From Diphasiastrum complanatum (Eukaryota > Streptophyta > Lycopodiopsida > Lycopodiales > Lycopodiaceae): a DNA stretch of 64,000 bases. The stretch lies in assembly GCA_029204225.1 (NCBI GenBank), contig CM055115.1:9415911-9479910 (forward strand), in the 5' to 3' direction. The stretch's first letter is position 1. Each line of letters opens with the position of its first letter. Below the pieces are notes generated by a model, which searched no databases, was not told the origin of the DNA, and worked only from the letters and a program-made list of their open reading frames with translations. Shown piece after piece: positions 35,968-45,926 of this stretch. Both the position numbers and the translations under genes were made by a program.

Positions 35968-38128
35968 TCATCAAAGATAACATCACGGCTTATATGGATT
36001 TTGTTTTCCACTGGGTCAAAACATCTATAGCCCTTCACACGATCATCATATCCTAGGAATATGCACTTGATAGCTTTTACATCAAGTTTACATCCCTCTT
36101 CCTTAGGAATGTGTACAAAGGCCTTATATCCAAAGATTCGCAAGTGGTTCACCATTGGTTTCTTCTTCGTGAATGCTTCCTCAGGTGTTATCTTTGGTAT
36201 GGCAATGGTAGGACTTCTATTTTGAAGATAGACTGTCGTGCTACATGCTTCTGACCAAAAAACTTTTGGTAGTTTCATCTCAGCTAGCATAGATCTGGCA
36301 CTTTCCAAATCGTACGATTCTTGCGCTCAGCTACACCATTGAGAGCAGGAGTATGAGCTTGCGTAAATTGTCTTTTAATCCCACATTGATCACAAAGATC
36401 ATTGAAGTCATTAGACTTGTACTCGCCTTCACTATCTGATCTTAGGACTTTGATCTTCCTACCTGTCTGATTTTTGACCAATGCTTTGAAGCTCTTGAAG
36501 TTATCAAATGCATCTGATTTCTTCTTCAAGAAGTAGATCCACGTCTTACGTGACATATCATCAATAAAGGTCATGAAATATAAGGCTTTACCTAAAGACA
36601 CAGTCCTCATAGGCCCGCATAAATATGTGTGGATTAAATCCAGGATGTTCTTTGCTCTTGCAACACCCCCTTTATTGAACTTCTCTCAATGTTGCTTCCC
36701 ATATACACAGGATGCGCACATCGATTTCAAGTGATCTTCTATGGTAGGCAGTCCTGTTACCATCTCCAATTTTCTCATCAAACTAAGGCTTCCCAAGTTC
36801 AAGTGACCAAGCCTCTTATGCCACAACTTAGTTTGTGATGGAATGGACGATACAAGTCCGTGTTGCCCCTTAATTGTAGCATTCAACCTGTACAATTTTG
36901 TTTTGGGCTCTCTTACTCCATCCGCAATAACTTTTAACTTTTGGTTCACATCCTTCATAAAGCAACGATCATGGGCGAATTCTACTTTAACTTTTGATCA
37001 GTAATGACTCCAATAGAAAATAGATTTTTCTTCAAACCTGGTACGTAAAGTAACTCCATGATCATCCTGTTTTTTCCATCAGGTAGTTGGATTGAAACGG
37101 TGCCTATCCCTTTGATCTTGCACACCTCACCATTTGGTTGTGAAACGGATGTTCCATTATCCAACATTTTCAAGCTACTAAACCGATTCTTGCTACATGT
37201 TATGTGTCTTGTGTCTCTCAAGTCAATATACCATGCTTGATCATCTTGATTAGATGACAACGCAAATATGAAGATGCTAGAGTCTTCAATCTCACCCTCA
37301 TCGACAAGGTTACCTGCTTGTTTTGGTTTCCCCTTGCCTTGTTCCGCCAGGAATTTGCGACATTCACTCTTCCAATGGCCCTTTTTACCACAATGGAAGC
37401 ACTTGCCTTTCTTCTTGGTCTTACTGGAAGATCCCTCATCCTCCTGAGACTTTACAAATTGCTGCTTAGACTTCTTCTTGCCCTTGCCCTTGCCTTGTTT
37501 TTGGTGTGTCGCAAGTGCCTGATCGTCAGTATTTTGACATCTAGCTTTCACCATTTCTTGCCGTTGCTCTTCCTACATCAAGATTCTTGTGAGCTTTTCC
37601 AAGGTTGGCAATCTTTCTCTTGATGTTATTCCACTCACAAACATTTGATAGGGTTCTACAATGCCGCACAATGCATTGTGCACCAGCTCCACATCACGTA
37701 TGCACTCACCAATAGAATGCAGTTCATCTCTCATTGTCTTGATTCTGGTCATGTACATCTGAATGTGCTCTCCTTGCTCCATGCGAGCACTATTCAACTT
37801 TGACTTCAGAAACATGATTCTTGACAAATTTGATGTCTCGAATGCTCCTTTAGCACATCCCATGTCTGTCTGGGTGTAACACTATCACAAATGTGGGTAA
37901 TGATGTGATCCTTCACTGACAAGTTACTGAAGGTCAAAGCTTTCCTCATCTTTTTGTCGAACACTTTGATATCCGCTTCATTTGGCGGCCTTCTCTCATC
38001 ACCTGTGATGACTTCCCACACGTCTTTCTCCATCAATATGTTTTCATTTTGAATTTCCACACTGCATAGTTGGAAATCCCGTCCAATTTGCTACTTTCAC
38101 TCAAAATGGACTCTCCCATGTTTGCCAT
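35968..38128 (-). pseudogene. Element B right half: gag to integrase
   Basis: In coding order from the ATG at 38128: MANMGESILSESSKLDG, NYAVWKFKMK, then gag with ITHICDSVTPRQTWDVLKEH, after a frame change QMYMTRIKTMRDELHSIGE, and a zinc knuckle CFHCGKKGHWKSEC. The protease motif reads WYIDLRDTRH, more damaged than in the left half. Then GAG-pre-integrase LWHKRLGHLN (36800), the integrase core at 36610-36284 and the integrase end, stopping at 35968. The stretch 35968-37311 repeats 34211-35536 at an offset of 1757-1775 bp, with an 18-bp length change in the protease part. Confidence 0.88.
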
Positions 38129-39374
38129 CGCAAAACTGCTTGAAAAACAGTATGTCAAGGCCAACAGTGATGTCAGAAGCTGAAAATAATGACCTGCACT
38201 TTTTCCCTTACCAGGCCACTCGCCGCTTTTCCACCAATTTGAAATCCAAATTGACGTCGCCTTCCGAAATACACTCAGTCGTCAACTCCCAACAACATGC
38301 CCAATGGAATAGTGAAATCACTTTTGGCACACTCCGAACACTCTGTTTTGCTGTACCGTACTTGCAGGTACAGTCCGGGTGCCCTTCGTTTGGAGGTTGT
38401 AGCCTTTTGTTTGGGTCAAAACGAGCAAAGGACCCAAAAATAGGGACGTTTCTAGTTTTTGAACTGTTTCTTCACCTTGAAGAAACTTCACTCTTCACTT
38501 GTGAACAGACCCAACTCCAATTTCAGTATGCAAATTTTTAATGAAGTTGAAGGCCAAAATGCACTTCATTTCTTCAGGGCCCTCTTCAACAACCCTTCAG
38601 ACTCCATCCAATGGTTGATTCTGATCCAACCGTGGATATCCCTTATGGATAGCACAAAATGAGCCATTGATCTTGTAGCTTCTCTATCCAATGGATCTGG
38701 GCACTCTTGTGCACTAATGGAGAGTCTTGTAAGTGCTACCCACACGCGCGAACAGTCCGCGACCTTCCTGTCTACTGTCGCGCCTCCCTAAGTTCGTTTT
38801 TGCTTGATCTAACTCGCCTATGGATCGATTTGAGCACGATTTTGAGGCCTGGAGCAGGGTCGCCCTACTGATAACATGTCTGTAGAGTGTTCACTCATGA
38901 AATTCCATGGAGAAACGATGATTTTAGCTCAACTTGACAAAGTGGCTTTTTTCACCCTTTACCGCAAATCTGCTAGGTTAATTGTCTGGAGACAAATCTT
39001 TGACATAAACCTCAGAATCTCTCCATGGCTGGTTGACAATGTAATTAGCTTCCTTCCTATCCTTACGGCATCCAAAATGGTGCACAAATAGCGAAGAAAT
39101 CACCAGTTATGTATAAAAAAACGGTAACCCCAAACCCGGTTTCAATTTTCAACTGGCTTCAAAATTGTCAATTTTTCACCAGATTTTTCCCTGTCTGATG
39201 CTATGCACAGGCTAATAATATCTCTGATGAGCTTAGCAAGCCTCTATAAACTAGAAATCATGCACCAGTGCTTATCTTTTCGTCTTCAACCCGCCGTAAA
39301 CCCCGAACTCTCAGAAGACAGTTCTCCCGAAGCTCTCTTCAACGACGATGTTGTACTGTGTACACTCCCTGTGC
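38129..39374 (-). other. 5' leader of element B
   Basis: About 1.25 kb between primer site and gag, without a gene. Open frames on the + strand at 38122-38662 have no domain and are taken as chance. Confidence 0.6.
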
Positions 39375-39387
39375 GACTCTGATACCA
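39375..39387 (-). other. Primer binding site of element B
   Basis: On the minus strand TGGTATCAGAGTC directly follows the LTR end AAGT. It matches the initiator tRNA-Met site of other Copia elements. Confidence 0.9.
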
Positions 39388-39662
39388 ACTTAGAATCTGC
39401 TTTTCACAGGAACACAGATCATGCTACACAGTAGCACAGACAGAAAACACTCTCCACAGCAAGCTCACATAGCAACTGTATTTCTCAAAATGAAATTACA
39501 CTATACATATAGTTGTTCACTTCAGGCAACCCATGCATGACCCAGGTTGCCGTTGGCGGGACGCGTGTCCCATCGACTTGCCTCGTGGCGAGGCCAACTG
39601 ATCCTTATCCACTGATAGGCCCCACAGTATAGTAACATAGTGATTCTACTTTAATTCTAACT
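39388..39662 (-). repeat. 5' LTR of element B
   Basis: 275 bp. The right end is fixed to within one base by the target duplication, and the left end by the primer site. The termini in element sense are AGTTAGAATT and AATTCTAAGT, not TG and CA. Confidence 0.88.
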
Positions 39663-40216
39663 CAAAGGTGGTCTCTGAAAGACGTAAATACCTTGCAGAG
39701 AATAAAAAGCACATGAAAATGAAACGTGCTTGTCGTAGTGTATATTACAGTAATAGGTTGTTGTCATGCTTGAAACCGAATGAATACCTTTGCATAATTC
39801 ACGACAAAATGGACCAAAAGAAAACAAGCATTCCTTAATTGGTTCCTAAACCAAAAGCTATAGCAAGAGCATATTCCATGCCTTTGTTACTTACGGGTAT
39901 GCTTACGCATGGACATGGTACAAAGTCATTTGGCCACTTTGTATTGGGATTGTGGAAATCGGATCCAAATTTCACCATTGGATCTTTGGCAAAGTGTTTG
40001 CGAGACTTGGAGGCTTTTAATAGGACAACGCATGCAGATCCATATGCTACACAACTGAAAAACAATGACATAGTTGATGCATTGTTGTCTCAAAGGTCCC
40101 TTTCACATGACCAAAAATTGGCAGGAGAAATTGCAATGGACTTGACCAAAAATATTTTGACACAAAATTTGCTTACACACGTAGAGTGCCAAATCCCTCT
40201 CACTTATTAACTAGGG
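39663..40216 (+). pseudogene. Transposon-like gene, 3' part (HDKMD-type family)
   Basis: The second copy of the duplicated exon continues here with ACRSVYYSNRLLSCLKPNEY and IIHDKMDQKKTSIP, then after one stop the family's next block: LVPKPKAIARAYSMPLLLTGM, THGHGTKSFGHFVLGLW, DPNFTIGSLAKCLRDLEAFN. The H-D-K-M-D, T-G-M..H-G-H-G and D-x-N-x-T marks fit the transposon-like family named for the 5' part. It ends in a stop after LTHVECQIPLTY. DNA from 40217 to about 40365 shows no clear feature, and the Ty3 element begins beyond. Confidence 0.65.
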
Positions 40217-40369
40217 TTAGGGTTGCCTTGGCATCCGCAAACCCTCCTACAGTATCTCCCACCAAAACTGGTGGCGGTTCTACGACACCTGCGAGATGCA
40301 GTTACTGTGGACTTTTATTTGCTTCACATCAAATGTTTATTGAATGATACTGCACCTATTCTTCGGGTT

Positions 40370-43300
40370 CACGATGTGTTTTGGGTAACATGATAACCAC
40401 ATCATCTAGTGTATAGCGTTTAAAATATTTGGGCATATCATGCCTGACTACATCTGCTTGTTCTTTGTCAAAAGAACTTGTCTTGAATCTTTGCTTAGCC
40501 TTCTTAGTAGGAATTGATCGTGGAGGTGATGACTTCTAAGAAGATAAACTCTTCTTCGAAGGTGAAGTCCTCCTAGATGATAATGTCTTGCTAGAACTCT
40601 GACTTGTAGAATCATCCTTGACTTTTCCTTTGCCTTTATCCAGTAAGGGTGGCACATTTTTTGAATCAATCGTTTGAGGAGGATTTTTCCATTTCAGCAT
40701 CGTATTATAATGTTGCTTGGCTTGTTTCTTCGTTATTGACCCTGTGATCCCATCTTCCTTCAATATAACTGCTTTTGGCGATTTTATTGTTGGTTTATCA
40801 GGTTTATTACGCACTCCAAATCTGGTCAGATCCATATGATTTAGAATATGCTCATCAGTTTGCTCTGCATTGTCATCATAAGTCAAGGCATGACTCACAA
40901 GAATGAGTTCATCTTCAATCGAATCTGGTATAGGCTCCGTTGATATCCAAGCTACATTCAGCACATTCAATGGAAAAGTGATGGGTGTATCCAAGGTTCG
41001 ATCCAATAATGAAATCTCGCTCAAATCTGACTGATTATCTTGTTGACACATATATCCTACTGTATAGTCAATCGTTGCAAGAGTTTCATTCCAGTTGACA
41101 GTATCGGTTTGAGAATCATAATGAACTCCCAAATTTTTTACTAGTCGGTCACAAGTATGATCCGTTGTTGATGAATCATCATCCTCTTTTTGAACCACTA
41201 GTTTGATAGTCAAAGTTGCAGGATCAATCTTGACTGCAAGTTCACGATTTTCAAAAGTGATTTTTCCGGTAGCCCAGCTATGAATTACTTATGCAACTCA
41301 TAACTATGGGCATTCTAATAGGACTTGGTAGACATTTGGTGCTTCTGGTAAGTCCATTACTATGAAAGTAATGATGAACTATACTCCGACAATTCTGACA
41401 GGTATATCTTCAACCATTCCTTGTAGACAAATTGTCGTTTGATCAACTAGATTAATGGCAAAAGTCGCAGATATTATCTTTGTAAGGCCCCATTTTGCAC
41501 ATAGCTTTATAGAAATTAGGTTAACTTTTGAACTACCATCTATCACAGCTGCTTCATTAGGAAATTGTCTATGCTGTATCGGTAGGATGATATTTCTTTG
41601 TTCACTTTTCCAAGCTGCTCCAACATGGATTACTTCATTAGATTCTTCAAATCCAGCACAAAAAAGTGGCTCCTGGTGGACTTCTGGTTCAGCTTGAGTT
41701 AACTTTTGCGCTTATACTTCTTTTGCTTTTGGCACCAACTTCAAGAGCTCTCCCAACGAAATATTGGTCTTACTAGACAAAATATTCACGATCAATTCTG
41801 TTTGTGGTGCTTCCAGTTCAGTCATCTTGAAGGGTTCTTCATGATGATGCAACTGAACATTCATATCAGTACGTGAATTTTTCGGTGGCTGCATTGGTGA
41901 AGAACGGACTTCGGTTGTTGCTTTAGTAGCTTCAAGCTTCTTTTTTTCTTGCAGATGTTTAATCCACTGCCTCATATCCTGATATCTTTTTTTTTCTGCA
42001 TGAAGATTTGGATAGACTCTAGATGTTGTTGGTATATCAGTTAATGGTATAGAACTAGCAGGTACTGATTCTGCTACCGGTTCTTTTTGCTTCTATGCTC
42101 TGGTGATCAACATCAAGGGTACACTTGGTTTATTCTGAGCTGCTGGTCTTTGCTTGATTGTTATCAAATTTATAGGAGTTGTAGCCGGTGGTGGCTTCGA
42201 TTTTGCTGGACATTCCTTATAGCAATGCCCATAGCCACAGTCACGACTGAATGGTACAAATCTTCAGTTATTTGGACATTCTACAACTCTGTGAGTTTCT
42301 CCACATGCAAAGCATCCAAGTGGTGCTCTGGTCCAGTTTCTAGATTCTTGTTGTTGCATGGCAGCATAAATAACATATTGTTCTAATGATCCACCTTCTT
42401 GATCATTACCGTAGTTCCATTGCTCGGCACTTCTGGAAGGTTCTGATTCCATCAAACTGGTAGGAGGAGCGGGGTGCTTTGGTGGGGCAGGTAAGGCTAA
42501 TCGTTCCGGGTATCCAAGAGCAGATTGACAAGGTCTAGCTGCCGGATTTCCTCCATAATGTGGTTTTCGATATCCCATATGGGCATAATGCTGCTGAATT
42601 ATCTGAGGATTGAAGTTGCTAAAAGCAGTATCATGATCAGGCGAATTACACAAATGACATATACTAATTTCCATTGATTTTTTCAATTGACACGCATTCA
42701 CTATGTGATTTCCTGTACAAATAGAACACCAAACATTTTCCTTGGTAGGAAAAGTCTTTGCAAACTTCTCAGGTTCCTTGTTCGCTTGTCCATGGAAATC
42801 TTCCAATGCTTTGATCTGCTCATCAAATTGTGACTCCAACTTTTCCATCTGTTTCTGCTGGTTCTTCCCGAGTTTCTCGAACTCATTGAGCATCATTTTT
42901 GTAGTAGAGTTGACATTCGTTGATGCAGTAGTGGTGGATGTCGTAGTGGTATGTCATGATGTATAAGGCAACATACTGATATTCAGCTCATCATTTGAAT
43001 CTTCATCCTCCTTCCGAATTGCATCATCCATAACATTTTGCAAAGTTGCATTTCAGCTCACATCTGATTCTTTTAGGAAGGCCTGTTAGGAACCACATAA
43101 TCATAGCATCTTCAATAATCAATTCAGATACGCACTCAGATCTGAGACGTTTAACCCGTTCAATGTAATCTCGTACAATTTCCTGCTTTCCCATTTTAAT
43201 TTTACTTAAAAGTAGGAAAGGGTCTTCCATAAATTTATGAGGTTTGAACCGTGTAATGAGGGCTCCTTTGATAGTCTCTCAATCTGTACGTTCAGTTTCA

Positions 43301-43535
43301 TCTTGATTATAGTACCAATCTTGTGTTGCGCCTGTTAAGGCCATAGGAAAAAACTTAAGTTTATCCTAGGAAAAAACTTCGCCATAGACTTCACAAGATT
43401 CAAAATAGATTTGAAGAAATCTAACTGGATTTGTTAATCCATTGTATTTGGGTAGATCCAAATGGGGTGCTCTTCTAACAATGATTGGATTGACTTCCTG
43501 AGAAGCACCTCCAGGGACAGCTATCTTATAGATTA
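40370..43535 (-). pseudogene. Ty3-type gag-protease region, element G
   Basis: In coding order from about 43535: gag starts near VNPIIVRRAPHLDLPKYNG, then FFPMALTGATQDWYY and LLLSKIKMGKQEIVRDYIERV, which are plain Ty3 capsid motifs. A nucleocapsid part at 42896-42264 has WCSICTGNHIVNAC, CHLCNSPDHD and GCFACGETHRVVEC. Two of these knuckles are CX2CX3HX4C, one residue shorter than usual. The retropepsin lies at about 41580-41400 with AAVIDGSSKVNLIS. A linker (41213-40536) and a last coding stretch (YFKRYTLDDVVIMLPK) reach about 40380. RT and integrase are absent. Several stops and frame changes occur. It lies between the transposon-like gene and its own LTR. Confidence 0.82.
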
Positions 43536-44730
43536 AATCAAACAAACTGTGAGATTGGATCTAGATTTTCAATCAAAAATATCTCAGATAAGATCTACTA
43601 GATATCTTCTACTTGACGAAAATCAGATTCCTATATCGTGAAAAAGATTCCAAAAATCAACCAATCAATAATTCTCAAAAATAAAAAAAATTTCAAAATC
43701 AAAATCAGACTATATCATATTTGACCCAAAATTTGACAAGGACTTGATCTGGAAAATCGGAACCTAAAAATAGATCTGACGAAGGTTTTCTACATGAAGA
43801 TTCACTTGACGAAGGTTTAGCAGTGCTATTTTTGAAAAAAAACTCTCTAATCAAATTTTTCTAACAAATTCTATGAAAATAACCTTCGCCGAACTCTCAG
43901 ACTCAGAATCTGACACAGATAAAGCTAGGGTAGAACTGGCGAAGGTTTTTGGCACACAAAAACACAGTTTATGTAGTTTGACAAGGGTAGAAATAAAGAT
44001 TTTCTATGATCTGGATAGGATGAATGTTCGTCGTACTCAAAAATAGTAAATTACTTTAAATAGAATAATTTGGAAACTCGACGAAGGTTCTGGCGAACAA
44101 TCGTAATACTTATATTTTTACAAAAAGGAGACTTTTTTGGCAAAAATATGACAATATGACAACTGATCCTGTAAAAAACCTTATTTTTCTAATATAATTC
44201 TTCGTCGACTTGGTAGTAGATAGATCTGAATCACACCTATGCACAGTGAATCGGGCGAAGGTTCTTTTTCTGTATTTTTAGAGTTTTGGTGATTCTTTTG
44301 GTGTTTTTTGATGGTTTTTCTGATGTTTCTGAAAATCTGCTAGAAAGGATTGTTTGCCCTTCAAACTGAAGGTTCTATGATCAAAACTGCAGCTTTCTGC
44401 AACTCAACAAATGTCTCTTGAACGAGGGCAAAAAGTTATCAGGTCTGATGATGATTTTTGTCTCCTTTTGACCAAAATCTAGTAGATTGGACCGCTTTTT
44501 GTTGTTTGTTCTGATATCTCAGATCCAAATGGATCTTAAGATTGGTGATATGAATAGCTTTCCCTGTTCCACAATCAGATTAGATTTCAAAAAAGAAAAT
44601 CCACTCAAATCAGGCAAAATCACTCGCAAACTAACTCTAAATGCAGATTTAACACTATTCATGCCACAACAAGATGTCTAATGCAAGCTAACCATCCAAC
44701 AAAAATACTGCAAACTAAAAAATTGGCATA
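43536..44730 (-). other. 5' leader of element G
   Basis: About 1.2 kb without a gene. The word GGCGAAGGTT or GACGAAGGTT occurs near 43778, 43808, 43938, 44080 and 44254, and inverted near 43881. AT-rich otherwise. Confidence 0.6.
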
Positions 44731-44754
44731 GCTCCCCAGAATGGTGCCAAAATT
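44731..44754 (-). other. Primer binding site of element G
   Basis: On the minus strand TTTTGGCACCATTCTGGGGAGC, close to the TTGGCGCCGTTGCCGGGGA site of the Tat/Athila/Ogre-type Ty3 elements, with changes that look like C-to-T decay. Confidence 0.65.
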
Positions 44755-44758
44755 TTAG

Positions 44759-45321
44759 TGGGTTTCTTTCCTTGCCTATTCTCAGCCCAAGATCTAATCA
44801 ATCTAGCATCGAGGAGATGAAATTAGTTGTCACGTGTAGATTCGTTCCCATGAGAGCGATAGCATAGTTCAGATTTAAGCATGAATGGAAGATTCACATC
44901 TAACTCTACCATCCACTAACCCTAATCATTAATACTACATCCATTAACACTAGATCCACAATGAAGATAGCTTACTCTTTCTTTCTCTCCCTATCTCTCT
45001 CATAGAAAGTATAAAAACATGAAATCCCAATAACAATCAGATCCAACAATTAGCAAAACACAATAAAAGCATGAGAGATGGAGGAAAAGTGATAGGGAGC
45101 AAGGACATTCATAAATCCATTTCACAAGAGAACCAATCTACTTTATTGAAATGAAGATATGTACATGTGTAGCAAACTCGAGTTGGTCCCTTTTTATAGT
45201 AGAGAGGAGGACCCTCGCCTCTGAATCCTATTGGTCCATTTCTCCCTAACTATTCAAATTTTAAAAAGAGTGGGAATCATCCAAAGTGGAGGGAAACCCA
45301 ACTATATTCACTAACTTGACA
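44759..45321 (-). repeat. 5' LTR of element G
   Basis: 563 bp with TG/CA ends (in element sense TGTCAAGTTAG to GAAACCCA), directly beside the primer site. A TATA box (ACTATAAAAA on the minus strand) is at 45191-45200. Positions 44756-45314 form one arm of a large inverted repeat. Confidence 0.8.
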
Positions 45322-45373
45322 TTTAGGCTCTGCGACATTAAAAGTCTCGCAAAAAGGCATAAAGTCCTTTTAA

Positions 45374-45926
45374 TTAGTGAGTAAAGTTGGGTTTCTCTCC
45401 AATCTGGATGGTTCTCACTCTTTTTTAAATTTGAATAGTTAGGGAGCAGAAATGGACCAATAGAATTCAGAGGCCAAGGTCCTCCTCTCTACTATAAAAA
45501 GAGACCAATGCGAGTTTGCTACACATGTACATATCTTCATTTCGCAGATTGGTTCTCTTTTGAAATGGATTTATGAATGTCCTTGCTCTCTATCACTTTT
45601 CCTTCATCTCTCATGCTTTTATTGTGTTTTGCTAATTGTTGGATCTGATTGTTATTGGGATTGCATGTTTTATACTTTTTTTGAGAGAGAAAGGGAGCTA
45701 TAGAAAGAGTAAGCTATCTTCATTGTGGATCTAGTGTTAATGGATGTAGTGTTAATGCTTAGGGTTAGTGGATGGTAGAGTTAGATGTGAATCTTCCATT
45801 CATACTGAAATCTGAACTATGCTATCACTCTCATGGGAATGAATCTATGCATGAACTAACTTCATCTCCTTGATGCTAGATTGATTAGATCTTGGGTTGA
45901 GGATAGGCAAGGAAAGAAACCCACTA
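45374..45926 (+). repeat. Inverted second copy of the G LTR
   Basis: A near-complete reverse copy of 44756-45314, starting TTAGTGAGTAAAGTTGGG and ending AAACCCACTA. It lacks the outermost seven or so bases of the LTR and has no primer site after it (CAAGAAGCCG follows). The spacer between the arms is 59 bp (45315-45373). Small differences are scattered along the arms. Confidence 0.88.

Larger units (their letters stand above)
31913..39662 (-). mobile_element. Chimeric Copia element, element B
   Basis: 7750 bp between two related LTRs (about 5 percent different by eye). Left and right flanks carry CAAAT (31908-31912) and CAAAG (39663-39667), a 5-bp target duplication with one change; the undisturbed gene reads CTACAAAGGTGG. 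Inside, the segment from the integrase C-terminal part to the protease is present twice. The left half (to 35967) carries a small DNA element, the right half does not. All coding parts are broken. Confidence 0.9.

Noticed and set aside
38122-38662. Open frames of 139 and 67 codons on the + strand
   Set aside because: They lie in the leader of element B on the opposite strand and have no domain or codon signal.
44756-45926. A pair of LTRs belonging to one element
   Set aside because: The two copies are inverted, not direct, with only 59 bp between them, so they cannot bound one retrotransposon.
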